DNA of 9,789 bases from Bacteroidaceae bacterium (lineage in GTDB: Bacteria; Bacteroidota; Bacteroidia; Bacteroidales; Bacteroidaceae). The first letter of the stretch is position 1. Every line of letters begins with the position of its first letter. Both the position numbers and the translations under genes were made by a program. Below, one piece after another: positions 1-5,825 of the stretch. Below the pieces are notes generated by a model that was not told the DNA's origin, did no database searches, and saw only the letters and a program-made list of their open reading frames with translations. The stretch spans positions 1 through 9,789 of the forward strand of contig JAILIJ010000236.1 of assembly GCA_024695315.1 (NCBI GenBank), in the 5' to 3' direction.

Positions 1-257
1 TGTCTTATATTTTTGTAAAAAGTCTGTATTATTTTAAAATGTAGATGTATATTATATACGAAGGAGAAACGAAGGGTTACCGAACAAATTGAAGTTGATT
101 TTTGACTTCGGTAGAATTTGTTATATTTTCTATGTAGAGGTAGCTTTTCTGTTTATTTGATGTGAAAATTATTCTTTGAAAATGAATTGTAAAAGAATGG
201 CGAAGGGGTAATGAATTGTTTTTTACGTAATAACTTTTCTCTTTTCTTTTTTTTCTG
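1..257. other. Non-coding region upstream of the ABC-F gene, with a switch-like inverted repeat
   Basis: I see no credible gene here. An inverted repeat lies at 84-121: ACAAATT (84-90) followed by GAAGT (91-95) pairs with ACTTC (105-109) and AATTTGT (115-121), leaving a 5-nt bulge. ACCGAA (79-84) could instead pair with TTCGGT (107-112), which overlaps the first pairing, so two exclusive folds are possible. It is followed by a T-rich stretch and could be the terminator of a gene to the left, or a leader element. A TAttTTTG match at 8-15 could be a promoter box, but its -33 region falls outside the window. An exact 10-bp direct repeat AATGAATTGT occurs at 181-190 and 210-219, upstream of the promoter box at 258. 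Confidence 0.4.
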
Positions 258-266
258 TATCTTTGC
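258..266 (+). promoter_or_regulatory. Bacteroidetes -7 box TATCTTTGC for the ABC-F gene
   Basis: The sequence matches the Bacteroidetes primary sigma factor -7 consensus TAnnTTTG, followed by C. No clear TTTG -33 element is seen 19-21 bp upstream; the spacer is a pyrimidine tract. Transcription from here would give an untranslated leader of about 120 nt before the ATG at 390, long for this set of genes and big enough to hold regulation. Confidence 0.6.
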
Positions 267-346
267 AGCCGATTTTGTTATTGGTGGAGTTGATAGGTAT
301 TTTTTTGTGAAAAGATTTTGTGGTGTATTATACCAATGACAATCGA

Positions 347-385
347 ATGAAATTGTGTAAAAAATTAAGTAAAAAGATATTTTAG
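347..385 (+). promoter_or_regulatory. Possible 12-codon leader peptide before the ABC-F gene
   Basis: An ATG at 347 opens a 12-codon frame, MKLCKKLSKKIF, ending in TAG at 383-385, four bases before the ATG of the ABC-F gene at 390. It is itself overlapped by a 4-codon frame, MTIE, at 336-350, whose TGA shares bases with the 347 ATG (ATGA). A hairpin at 321-335 (TGGT/ACCA core) sits just upstream. Some antibiotic-resistance ABC-F genes are controlled by short leader ORFs and attenuation; whether that applies here is inference. Frames this short arise easily by chance in A-rich sequence. Confidence 0.25.
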
Positions 386-389
386 ATAG

Positions 390-2003
390 ATGATAACAGT
401 CTCTGATCTTGCCATTCAGTTTGGCAAGCGTGTCCTGTATAAGGATGTTAATTTGAAGTTTACTAACGGAAATATTTATGGCGTTATTGGCGCTAATGGA
501 GCAGGTAAGTCAACACTCCTGAAAGCTATTAGTGGTGAACTTGAGCCAACAAAGGGTACTATTACTCTAGGTCCAGGAGAACGTCTTAGTGTACTTTCTC
601 AGGATCACAATAAGTTTAATGATTGTACAGTTCTTGATACTGTACTCATGGGACATACTGTTCTATGGGAAATAATGCAGGAAAAGAATGCTCTTTATAC
701 AAAGGAGGATTTTACAGATGAGGATGGTGTACGTGCTGCAGAATTGGAGGAGAAGTTTGCGGAACTTGATGGATGGAATGCTGAAAGTGATGCTGCACAA
801 CTTTTGTCTGGTCTTGGTATAAAAGAAGCTTTGCATGGAAAGATGATGAGTGAACTTACAGGTAAGGAAAAGGTTCGCGTCATGCTTGCTCAGGCTCTTT
901 ATGGTAATCCAGATAACTTGCTTCTTGATGAGCCAACCAATGACCTCGACCTTGATACCGTAGAATGGCTTGAGGATTTCTTGGCTAATTTTGAACATAC
1001 AGTACTTGTTGTGTCTCACGACCGTCACTTCCTTGATGCAGTTTCTACACATACCGTTGATATTGACTTCAATAAGGTTAATCTTTTTGCTGGTAACTAT
1101 TCTTTCTGGTATGAGTCTTCACAACTTGCTCTTAAGCAGGCTCAAAACCAGAAGGCCAAGGCTGATGAGAAAAAGAAGGAATTGGAAGAGTTTATCCGCC
1201 GTTTCTCTGCTAATGCAGCTAAGTCGAAGCAGACGACTTCTCGTAAGAAGATGCTCGAAAAACTTAATGTGGATGAGATTCAACCTTCTACTCGTAAATA
1301 TCCAGGTATTATTTTCCAGATGGAACGTGAACCAGGTAACCAGATTCTTGAGGTTGAGAACCTGAAGGCCGTTGAGGAAGATGGAACAGTATTGTTTGAC
1401 AATATTTCTTTCACAGTTGAAAAAGGACAGAAGGTTGTGTTCCTCAGTCATAATCCTCGTGCCATGACAGCTCTTTTCGAAATTATAAATGGTAATAGAG
1501 AAGCGCAGGGCGGTTCATATAAGTGGGGTGTTACAATTACCACAGCATATCTTCCTGTTGATAATACAGCTTTCTTCCAGTCTGAGAAGAATCTTGTTGA
1601 GTGGCTTGGTCAGTATGGAGAAGGAAATGATGTGTTCTTTAAGGGATATCTGGGACGTATGCTTTTCTCAGGTGAGGAGGTATTAAAGAAAGTAAATGTG
1701 CTTTCCGGAGGAGAAAAAATGCGTTGTATGATAGCAAGGATGCAGCTTAAGAATGCTAACTGTCTGATTCTTGATACTCCAACAAACCACCTTGACCTTG
1801 AAAGTATTCAGGCTTTCAATAACAACTTGAAACAGTTTAAGGGAAATGTGTTGTTTGCAAGTCATGACCACGAGTTTATTCAGACTGTGGCAAATCGTAT
1901 CATTGAACTTACTCCTAAGGGCAGTATAGATAAATTGATGGAGTATGATGAGTACGTACATTCTGATTCAATTAAGGAACTCCGTGCACAAATGTATGAA
2001 TAA
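390..2003 (+). CDS. ABC-F family ATPase, YbiT-like, with a degenerate second ATP site
   Basis: This is a soluble tandem-domain ATPase of the ABC-F family, proteins that bind the ribosomal E site and modulate translation. At 537 aa it has YbiT length and closely follows YbiT: no membrane segments, two nucleotide-binding domains, and an inter-domain linker at about 240-310 with the basic stretch RRFSANAAKSKQTTSR. Domain 1 has an intact Walker A (GANGAGKST, 34-42), Q-loop Gln71, Walker B LLLDEP (177-182, catalytic Glu181) and His210, but its signature reads LTGKEK (156-161). Domain 2 has a good signature LSGGEK (438-443) and His492. Its Walker A is SHNPRAMTA (353-361), with no P-loop glycines or lysine, and its Walker B is LILDTP (Thr463 where Glu is expected). 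One composite ATP site should therefore be active and the other dead. The start at 390 gives the usual family N-terminus. It is expressed alone and converges on cdd. Family is certain; function in translation is inferred from homology. Confidence 0.93.
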   Translation: MITVSDLAIQFGKRVLYKDVNLKFTNGNIYGVIGANGAGKSTLLKAISGELEPTKGTITLGPGERLSVLSQDHNKFNDCTVLDTVLMGHTVLWEIMQEKNALYTKEDFTDEDGVRAAELEEKFAELDGWNAESDAAQLLSGLGIKEALHGKMMSELTGKEKVRVMLAQALYGNPDNLLLDEPTNDLDLDTVEWLEDFLANFEHTVLVVSHDRHFLDAVSTHTVDIDFNKVNLFAGNYSFWYESSQLALKQAQNQKAKADEKKKELEEFIRRFSANAAKSKQTTSRKKMLEKLNVDEIQPSTRKYPGIIFQMEREPGNQILEVENLKAVEEDGTVLFDNISFTVEKGQKVVFLSHNPRAMTALFEIINGNREAQGGSYKWGVTITTAYLPVDNTAFFQSEKNLVEWLGQYGEGNDVFFKGYLGRMLFSGEEVLKKVNVLSGGEKMRCMIARMQLKNANCLILDTPTNHLDLESIQAFNNNLKQFKGNVLFASHDHEFIQTVANRIIELTPKGSIDKLMEYDEYVHSDSIKELRAQMYE

Positions 2004-2010
2004 TATAATA

Positions 2011-2048
2011 AAAATGTAGTCAAGTGATTTGTTGCTTGACTACATTTT
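2011..2048. terminator. Bidirectional intrinsic terminator between the ABC-F gene and cdd
   Basis: A perfect 14-bp inverted repeat, AAAATGTAGTCAAG (2011-2024) and CTTGACTACATTTT (2035-2048), encloses a 10-nt loop. The outer A and T runs give a U-tract in both directions. It lies 7 bp after the ABC-F stop and 5 bp beyond the cdd stop, so it serves both convergent genes. Confidence 0.9.
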
Positions 2049-2053
2049 ATATT

Positions 2054-2533
2054 TTATAAAAAGGAAGCGTCGAAAGAAACTGGTAGAAGATCTTTTGCTG
2101 AATTTATGATATAGTTGCCTTCTGTTCCGTAGAGAATAACTTTCATAGGTTCTTTGCCTCGGTCTTCTGTCTCAGACATTACTTGCCTGCATGCTCCACA
2201 TGGTGATATAGGACGCGAGGTGAATTTTCCACTTGAATCTCGAGCTGCTATACAAAGACACTTTACTTTCAAATTTGGATATTGGGAATTAGCGTAGAAA
2301 ATAGTTGTGCGTTCTGCGCAAAGTCCAGATGGATAAGCCGAATTTTCTTGATTATTGCCGGTCACGATAGTTCCGTCTTCAAGTAAAACGGCTGCTCCTA
2401 CACAGAAATGTGAGTATGGTGCATAGCTGCGGAAAGTGGCATTTTTTGCTTTTTCGACTAAAGTTTTTTCATCTTCAGTCAGTTCATTGTCACTTTTCTT
2501 TGTGACTTTAATTTTAATGTCAATTTCTTCCAT
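2054..2533 (-). CDS. cdd: Cytidine deaminase
   Basis: Cytosolic zinc enzyme of pyrimidine salvage that deaminates cytidine and deoxycytidine to uridine and deoxyuridine. At 159 aa it is somewhat longer than the ~130-aa homotetrameric class, with an extra ~20 charged residues at the N-terminus. The family motifs are all present: YSHFCVGAA (40-48) in the nucleoside-binding part, the NQENSAYPSGLCAERT stretch (61-76) with zinc ligand Cys72 and proton-shuttling Glu74, and SPCGACRQVM (110-119) with the other zinc ligands Cys112 and Cys115. The ATG at 2533 follows a -7 box by about 25 nt. An internal start would remove only the unusual N-terminal tail, so the exact start is less certain than the gene. 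It stands alone, divergent from the GH73 gene. Confidence 0.95.
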   Translation of the reverse strand: MEEIDIKIKVTKKSDNELTEDEKTLVEKAKNATFRSYAPYSHFCVGAAVLLEDGTIVTGNNQENSAYPSGLCAERTTIFYANSQYPNLKVKCLCIAARDSSGKFTSRPISPCGACRQVMSETEDRGKEPMKVILYGTEGNYIINSAKDLLPVSFDASFL

Positions 2534-2558
2534 AATGTACGTTTTCTAATTTATAGTT

Positions 2559-2566
2559 CAAAGATA
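2559..2566 (-). promoter_or_regulatory. cdd: -7 box TATCTTTG for cdd
   Basis: Read on the minus strand this is TATCTTTG, matching TAnnTTTG. It would start a transcript about 20 nt before the cdd ATG. No TTTG is visible at the -33 spacing. It lies 45 bp from the divergent box of the GH73 gene, so the two promoters could share regulation. Confidence 0.6.
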
Positions 2567-2611
2567 ATGCATAATTTTTTATGAATAATAATTTTTTTGC
2601 CATTAATTTCA

Positions 2612-2619
2612 TATCTTTG
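2612..2619 (+). promoter_or_regulatory. -7 box TATCTTTG for the GH73-LysM gene
   Basis: TATCTTTG followed by C matches the Bacteroidetes -7 consensus and gives a leader of roughly 50 nt. A TTTG at 2596-2599 lies only 12 bp upstream, too close to be a normal -33 element. A short inverted repeat, GCGT (2652-2655) with ACGC (2661-2664), sits just before the ATG at 2677. Confidence 0.6.
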
Positions 2620-2676
2620 CGCTATTATTTTATCTAAGATTATCATCCAGTGCGTAATTAACGCTTAAAAATCATT

Positions 2677-3678
2677 ATGAATATAGCAAAACACACCCTG
2701 GCATGTATGTTTTTTGCTTTTGCTGTCATGGCAAATGGTCAAAATAAGAGTGCCGCCTATGTTAAGTATATTGAACAATATAAGCAGATTGCCATCGAAC
2801 AAATGAATAAGCATGGCATACCTGCTAGTATTACCCTTGCTCAGGCTCTCCTGGAGAGTGGGGCAGGACAAGGAGAATTGGCTAAACGATCCAATAATCA
2901 TTTTGGTATTAAGTGTGGATCTTCATGGAGTGGAGCGTCTGTGCGCCATGATGATGATAAAAAAGGAGAGTGTTTCCGAAAGTATGATTATGTTAGCCAG
3001 AGCTACGAAGATCATTCTATTTTCTTAAAGCGCGACCGTTATGCGCGCCTTTTTAAACTTGCACCAGATGATTATCGTGGATGGGCAAAAGGATTAAAGG
3101 CATGTGGATATGCAACTCTTCCAACTTATGCAGAAAGGTTGATAAAGATTATTGATGACTATGATTTACATCAGTATGATTATGCTGGTAAGGATGAGAT
3201 GAAAGAGGAAGAGGTAGCAGTTGATGAAGGGAATTTTGAATATGTGGAAGCTGAAAAGGAACAGACAAAAGTTGTTTCTCGTCGTAAATATAAGCAAGCG
3301 AAAACTACAAGATATACAAGAAATCGTTCGCTTCACACGGTATATTCTGTAAATCATCTAAAATGTGTTGTTGTACGAAAAGGTGATACTTGGTATTCTA
3401 TTTCTAAGGAAAAGGGTATAGAATTTGATAAACTTCTAAAGTATAATGAGGCCAACAGAAATACCATTCTTTCAACTGGTATGAACGTTTTCTTGCAGAA
3501 AAAACGTTTAAAAGCTGATAAGAATTACCGTGGATATTGGCATAAAGTTCAGTTTGGTGAGACAATGTATACTATCTCTCAAAAATATGGAGTAAAATCA
3601 AAAACACTTTATAAAATTAATTATAAGAAAAAGGGCTTCGTACCACAGAGGGGTGATATCATTCTCATAAGAAAATAA
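2677..3678 (+). CDS. Secreted GH73 N-acetylglucosaminidase with two LysM domains
   Basis: Predicted exported peptidoglycan hydrolase that cleaves the GlcNAc-MurNAc glycan backbone, as in cell separation or wall turnover. The 333-aa protein starts with a signal peptide (MNIAKHTLACMFFAFAVMANG, cleavage probably after Gly21). The GH73 domain spans about 30-168: ITLAQALLESGAGQGELA (52-69) carries the likely catalytic Glu60, followed by SNNHFGIKC (72-80) and the C-terminal motif LPTYAERLIKII (148-159). An acidic then basic linker (172-218) leads to two LysM peptidoglycan-binding domains at about 230-275 (VVRKGDTWYSISKEKGI) and 289-332 (HKVQFGETMYTISQKYGV). This order matches FlgJ-like and autolysin-type glucosaminidases of Bacteroidetes. 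Monocistronic, ending in a shared terminator. Confidence 0.92.
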   Translation: MNIAKHTLACMFFAFAVMANGQNKSAAYVKYIEQYKQIAIEQMNKHGIPASITLAQALLESGAGQGELAKRSNNHFGIKCGSSWSGASVRHDDDKKGECFRKYDYVSQSYEDHSIFLKRDRYARLFKLAPDDYRGWAKGLKACGYATLPTYAERLIKIIDDYDLHQYDYAGKDEMKEEEVAVDEGNFEYVEAEKEQTKVVSRRKYKQAKTTRYTRNRSLHTVYSVNHLKCVVVRKGDTWYSISKEKGIEFDKLLKYNEANRNTILSTGMNVFLQKKRLKADKNYRGYWHKVQFGETMYTISQKYGVKSKTLYKINYKKKGFVPQRGDIILIRK

Positions 3679-3694
3679 TGACAAATGAAAAAAT

Positions 3695-3727
3695 AAAAGC
3701 GGTAGAACTCATGTTCTTACCGCTTTT
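3695..3727. terminator. Bidirectional intrinsic terminator between the GH73 gene and rng
   Basis: AAAAGCGGTA (3695-3704) pairs with TACCGCTTTT (3718-3727). Inside, GAAC (3705-3708) pairs with GTTC (3713-3716) with one bulged T, and the loop is TCAT. A long T-rich run follows on the plus strand and an A-run precedes it, so it can stop transcription from both convergent genes. Confidence 0.9.
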
Positions 3728-3754
3728 GTTTTTTTTGTTTTGTAGAGTCTATCC

Positions 3755-5329
3755 CTATACAGTTTCAATTTCCTCTGTCATGTTGATTTCGTTTCCTTTC
3801 TTGTCTTTGAAGATATATTGAAGGAAGCCTAATGACTGGTCGGAAATAAGTTTAAATCCAAAACCGTATTTAAGTTGCCATTTTCTGTATAGGCTTATAA
3901 AGCCCTGATTGATGTATGCAGCAACGTAAGGGTGAACATAGAGCGTGAATTTCTTCATGCCAAGATTGTTGACAACATAGTCAATTTTGTTCTCAAGTGT
4001 GTCTGTGAATAATATTGACGATTTGATAGTTCCTTTGCCGAAGCAAGTAGGACACGTTTCTTCTACGTGGACATCCATCGCAGGTCTTACCCTTTGACGA
4101 GTGATTTGCATGAGACCAAATTTGCTAAGTGGAAGAATATTATGCTTAGCACGGTCGTTTTTCATCAACTCAGTCATGTGCTCATAGAGCTTCTGCCTGT
4201 GTTCAGCTGTGTCCATGTCGATAAAGTCAACTACAATGATTCCGCCCATATCTCGAAGTCTAAGTTGGCGTGCTAATTCTTCTGCAGCCCCCATATTGAC
4301 TTCAAATGCGTTTGCTTCTTGTCCATCAACGCCTCTTGAGCGATTACCGCTATTCACGTCAACAACGTGAAGAGCTTCGGTGTGTTCAATAATGAGATAG
4401 GCTCCTCGTTTGTAGCTTACTGCTTTACCGAATCCAGATTTGATCTGTTTTGTAACAGAAAAGTTGTCAAAGATAGGTACTTCTCCTTTGTAGAGTTTTA
4501 CAATTTTTTCTCTGTCAGGAGCTATGAGCGACACGTATTTCTTTACCTCTTTATACACTTCCTCGTTGTTGACGTGGATGCTTTCGTATGAAGGGTTGAA
4601 AAGGTCACGGAGCATAGATACTGTTCGTCCAGTTTCTTCGTGGGCGAGTACAGGTAAGTCTGTTGCCTGCTGTATCTTTGTCATGCACTCATTCCAACTT
4701 TCTATGAGTACAGAAAGTTCGTTGTTGAGTTCTGCTGCTCTCTTGCCTTCAGCTACAGTACGTACGATGACACCAAACTGTTTTGGTTTGATGCTCTGTA
4801 TGAGCTGCTTCAGACGTGTTCGTTCTTCCTTGGATTTGATTTTTGATGATACAGAAACCTTGTCAGTAAATGGCATCAATACGAGGAATCGTCCGGCAAA
4901 TGAAATTTCGCCTGTTAGACGTGGTCCTTTTGTGTTGATTGGCTCTTTGGTAATCTGTACCATTACCTCTTGTCCGACTTCTAACACGTCTTGTATGCTG
5001 CCGTCTTTTGCTAAGTCAGGTTGTTTTCCTGCCTTATACATAGGGGCAAGCTTTTTTCTGTCGCTAGCAACTTGCTTTACATATTTCTCTAACGAGAGAA
5101 ATTGTGTACCTAAATCTTGGTAATGCAGAAATGCTTCGCGCTCATGACCGACATCCACAAAGCAAGCATTTAGCGCAGGCATAATTTTTTTTACCTTGCC
5201 TGCATAAATGTTACCCACAGAGAACTTTGAATCTTGCCCTTCTTTTTGGAACTCAACCAATCGTTGGTCCTCGAGTAAGGCTATTGTTACCTCTTTGGGC
5301 TGTGCGTCGATGATAAGTTCGCTTGTCAT
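3755..5329 (-). CDS. rng: Ribonuclease G/E family endoribonuclease
   Basis: Single-strand-specific endoribonuclease of rRNA processing and mRNA decay. At 524 aa it is near RNase G (489 aa in E. coli) and lacks the long C-terminal degradosome scaffold of RNase E. An S1 RNA-binding domain begins at about 37 (VGNIYAGKVKKIMPALNACF) and is interrupted by a charged insertion (about 75-118) of the kind seen in this phylum. The catalytic core has HVVDVNSG (321-328, metal ligand Asp324), ELARQLRLRDMGG (351-363) and IIVVDFIDMD (364-373, metal ligand Asp368). The zinc-link motif CPTC (426-429, Cys426 and Cys429) supports dimerisation. The start MTSELIID matches the family. It is preceded on the same strand by a structured spacer and a 29-aa basic protein gene, with which it may be co-transcribed. 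Confidence 0.95.
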   Translation of the reverse strand: MTSELIIDAQPKEVTIALLEDQRLVEFQKEGQDSKFSVGNIYAGKVKKIMPALNACFVDVGHEREAFLHYQDLGTQFLSLEKYVKQVASDRKKLAPMYKAGKQPDLAKDGSIQDVLEVGQEVMVQITKEPINTKGPRLTGEISFAGRFLVLMPFTDKVSVSSKIKSKEERTRLKQLIQSIKPKQFGVIVRTVAEGKRAAELNNELSVLIESWNECMTKIQQATDLPVLAHEETGRTVSMLRDLFNPSYESIHVNNEEVYKEVKKYVSLIAPDREKIVKLYKGEVPIFDNFSVTKQIKSGFGKAVSYKRGAYLIIEHTEALHVVDVNSGNRSRGVDGQEANAFEVNMGAAEELARQLRLRDMGGIIVVDFIDMDTAEHRQKLYEHMTELMKNDRAKHNILPLSKFGLMQITRQRVRPAMDVHVEETCPTCFGKGTIKSSILFTDTLENKIDYVVNNLGMKKFTLYVHPYVAAYINQGFISLYRKWQLKYGFGFKLISDQSLGFLQYIFKDKKGNEINMTEEIETV

Positions 5330-5470
5330 TTTTGCTTTTTGTTAGTTCTTCTCCGAAAAAGGAGAAGTTTGCATTTAACTAAAAAAGACAAACTATAAAG
5401 CATGGCTCCCACGAAGGACCATAAGCTCTAACAGTCTGTCTTTTGTCTTTCGCCGTTAAGAAGGCAAAAT
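5330..5470 (-). promoter_or_regulatory. Structured spacer and leader upstream of rng
   Basis: No ORF is seen here. Two inverted repeats are present. The larger one, in minus-strand RNA, pairs AAAAGACAGACU (5444-5433) with AGUUUGUCUUUU (5394-5383): 12 bp including one G-U pair that only works in the minus-strand transcript. Inside it AGC-ATGG pairs with CCAT-aa-GCT. The arm ends in a U-run, so it could terminate or attenuate transcription after the small gene. The second, CTTCTCC (5367-5361) with GGAGAAG (5354-5348) around a 6-nt loop, ends 18 nt before the rng ATG. Flanking TTAGTT and AACTAA can extend it across a bulge. I see no TAnnTTTG box here, so rng may depend on read-through from the upstream gene. 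E. coli RNase E regulates itself through hairpins in its leader; the parallel is only suggestive. Confidence 0.5.
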
Positions 5471-5560
5471 TTACTTGCTCTTATGACGATTCTTTCTCAG
5501 TCTCTTCTTACGCTTGTGAGTAGAGATCTTGTGTCTTTTCTTTTTCTTACCGTTTGGCAT
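5471..5560 (-). CDS. 29-aa basic protein, COX24/AURKAIP1-like (probable ribosome-associated protein)
   Basis: A complete 29-codon frame encodes an extremely basic peptide starting MPNGKKKKRH and ending RLRKNRHKSK. Fourteen of 29 residues are Lys and six are Arg or His in the repeated pattern KKRHK...THKRKKRLRKNRHK. This matches the small Bacteroidetes proteins assigned to the AURKAIP1/COX24 C-terminal domain. In mitochondria that domain is the small-subunit ribosomal protein mS38, and mycobacterial bS22 is a related short protein, so a ribosomal role is likely but inferred. The conserved start MPNGKK fixes the ATG at 5560. It is transcribed toward rng with a 141-bp gap, placing a likely ribosome component next to an rRNA-processing nuclease. 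It is easily missed because of its size. Confidence 0.85.
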   Translation of the reverse strand: MPNGKKKKRHKISTHKRKKRLRKNRHKSK

Positions 5561-5662
5561 AGTCCTTGAAAATTTAGATGTTTATAATAATGTTTAATAG
5601 TTTTCGTGTCTGTTTAATGAACCGTTCAACTCGTCTCGCTGACACAATCCGCTATCGGGTTG

Positions 5663-5670
5663 CAAATATA
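5663..5670 (-). promoter_or_regulatory. -7 box TATATTTG for the small basic protein gene (and possibly rng)
   Basis: On the minus strand the sequence reads TATATTTG followed by CA, matching TAnnTTTG. A TTTG at -33 spacing is not evident. Transcription would begin near 5658 and give a leader of about 95 nt. It is the only such box I find for either the small gene or rng. Confidence 0.55.
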
Positions 5671-5796
5671 GCACTTTTATATGACGTGAGAAAATTTTTT
5701 GCTTGCAAATTGATAAAAAACGACATTTATGGGGCAATTGTGTGACTTATTTTAAGAAAAACACCTTAATGATTTTCAACTTACACAACAAATGCT

Positions 5797-5804
5797 TACA
5801 TTTG
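5797..5804 (+). promoter_or_regulatory. -7 box TACATTTG for the DUF3078/GH25 operon
   Basis: TACATTTG followed by C matches the phylum's -7 consensus. It predicts a short leader of about 18 nt before the ATG at 5826. No clear -33 TTTG is visible. Confidence 0.55.
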
Positions 5805-5825
5805 CAGAAAAAATAATCTTAATTT

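Larger units (their letters stand above)
5561..5825. other. Divergent intergenic region between the small basic gene and the DUF3078 gene
   Basis: This stretch holds two opposed -7 boxes and about 95 nt of leader for the minus-strand small gene. In that leader GTGTC and GACAC (5641-5645 with 5606-5610) can pair around a short TGAA-CGG-TTCA hairpin (5618-5628), giving a small branched fold. A leader of this size before a probable ribosomal protein could be autoregulatory, but I recognise no known leader class. No gene is seen in it. Confidence 0.4.

Noticed and set aside
663..1052. A 129-codon frame on the minus strand inside the ABC-F gene
   Set aside because: It lies opposite the Walker B and signature regions, whose codons explain it. 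It shows no domain or signal.
2596..2619. A complete -33/-7 promoter for the GH73 gene
   Set aside because: The TTTG at 2596 is only 12 bp from the -7 box, against the 19-21 bp expected, so only the -7 box was kept.
4524..5123. A 199-codon frame on the plus strand opposite rng
   Set aside because: It is antisense to the conserved RNase G/E gene, rich in Ser and Cys as expected of a shadow frame, and has no recognisable domain or promoter.
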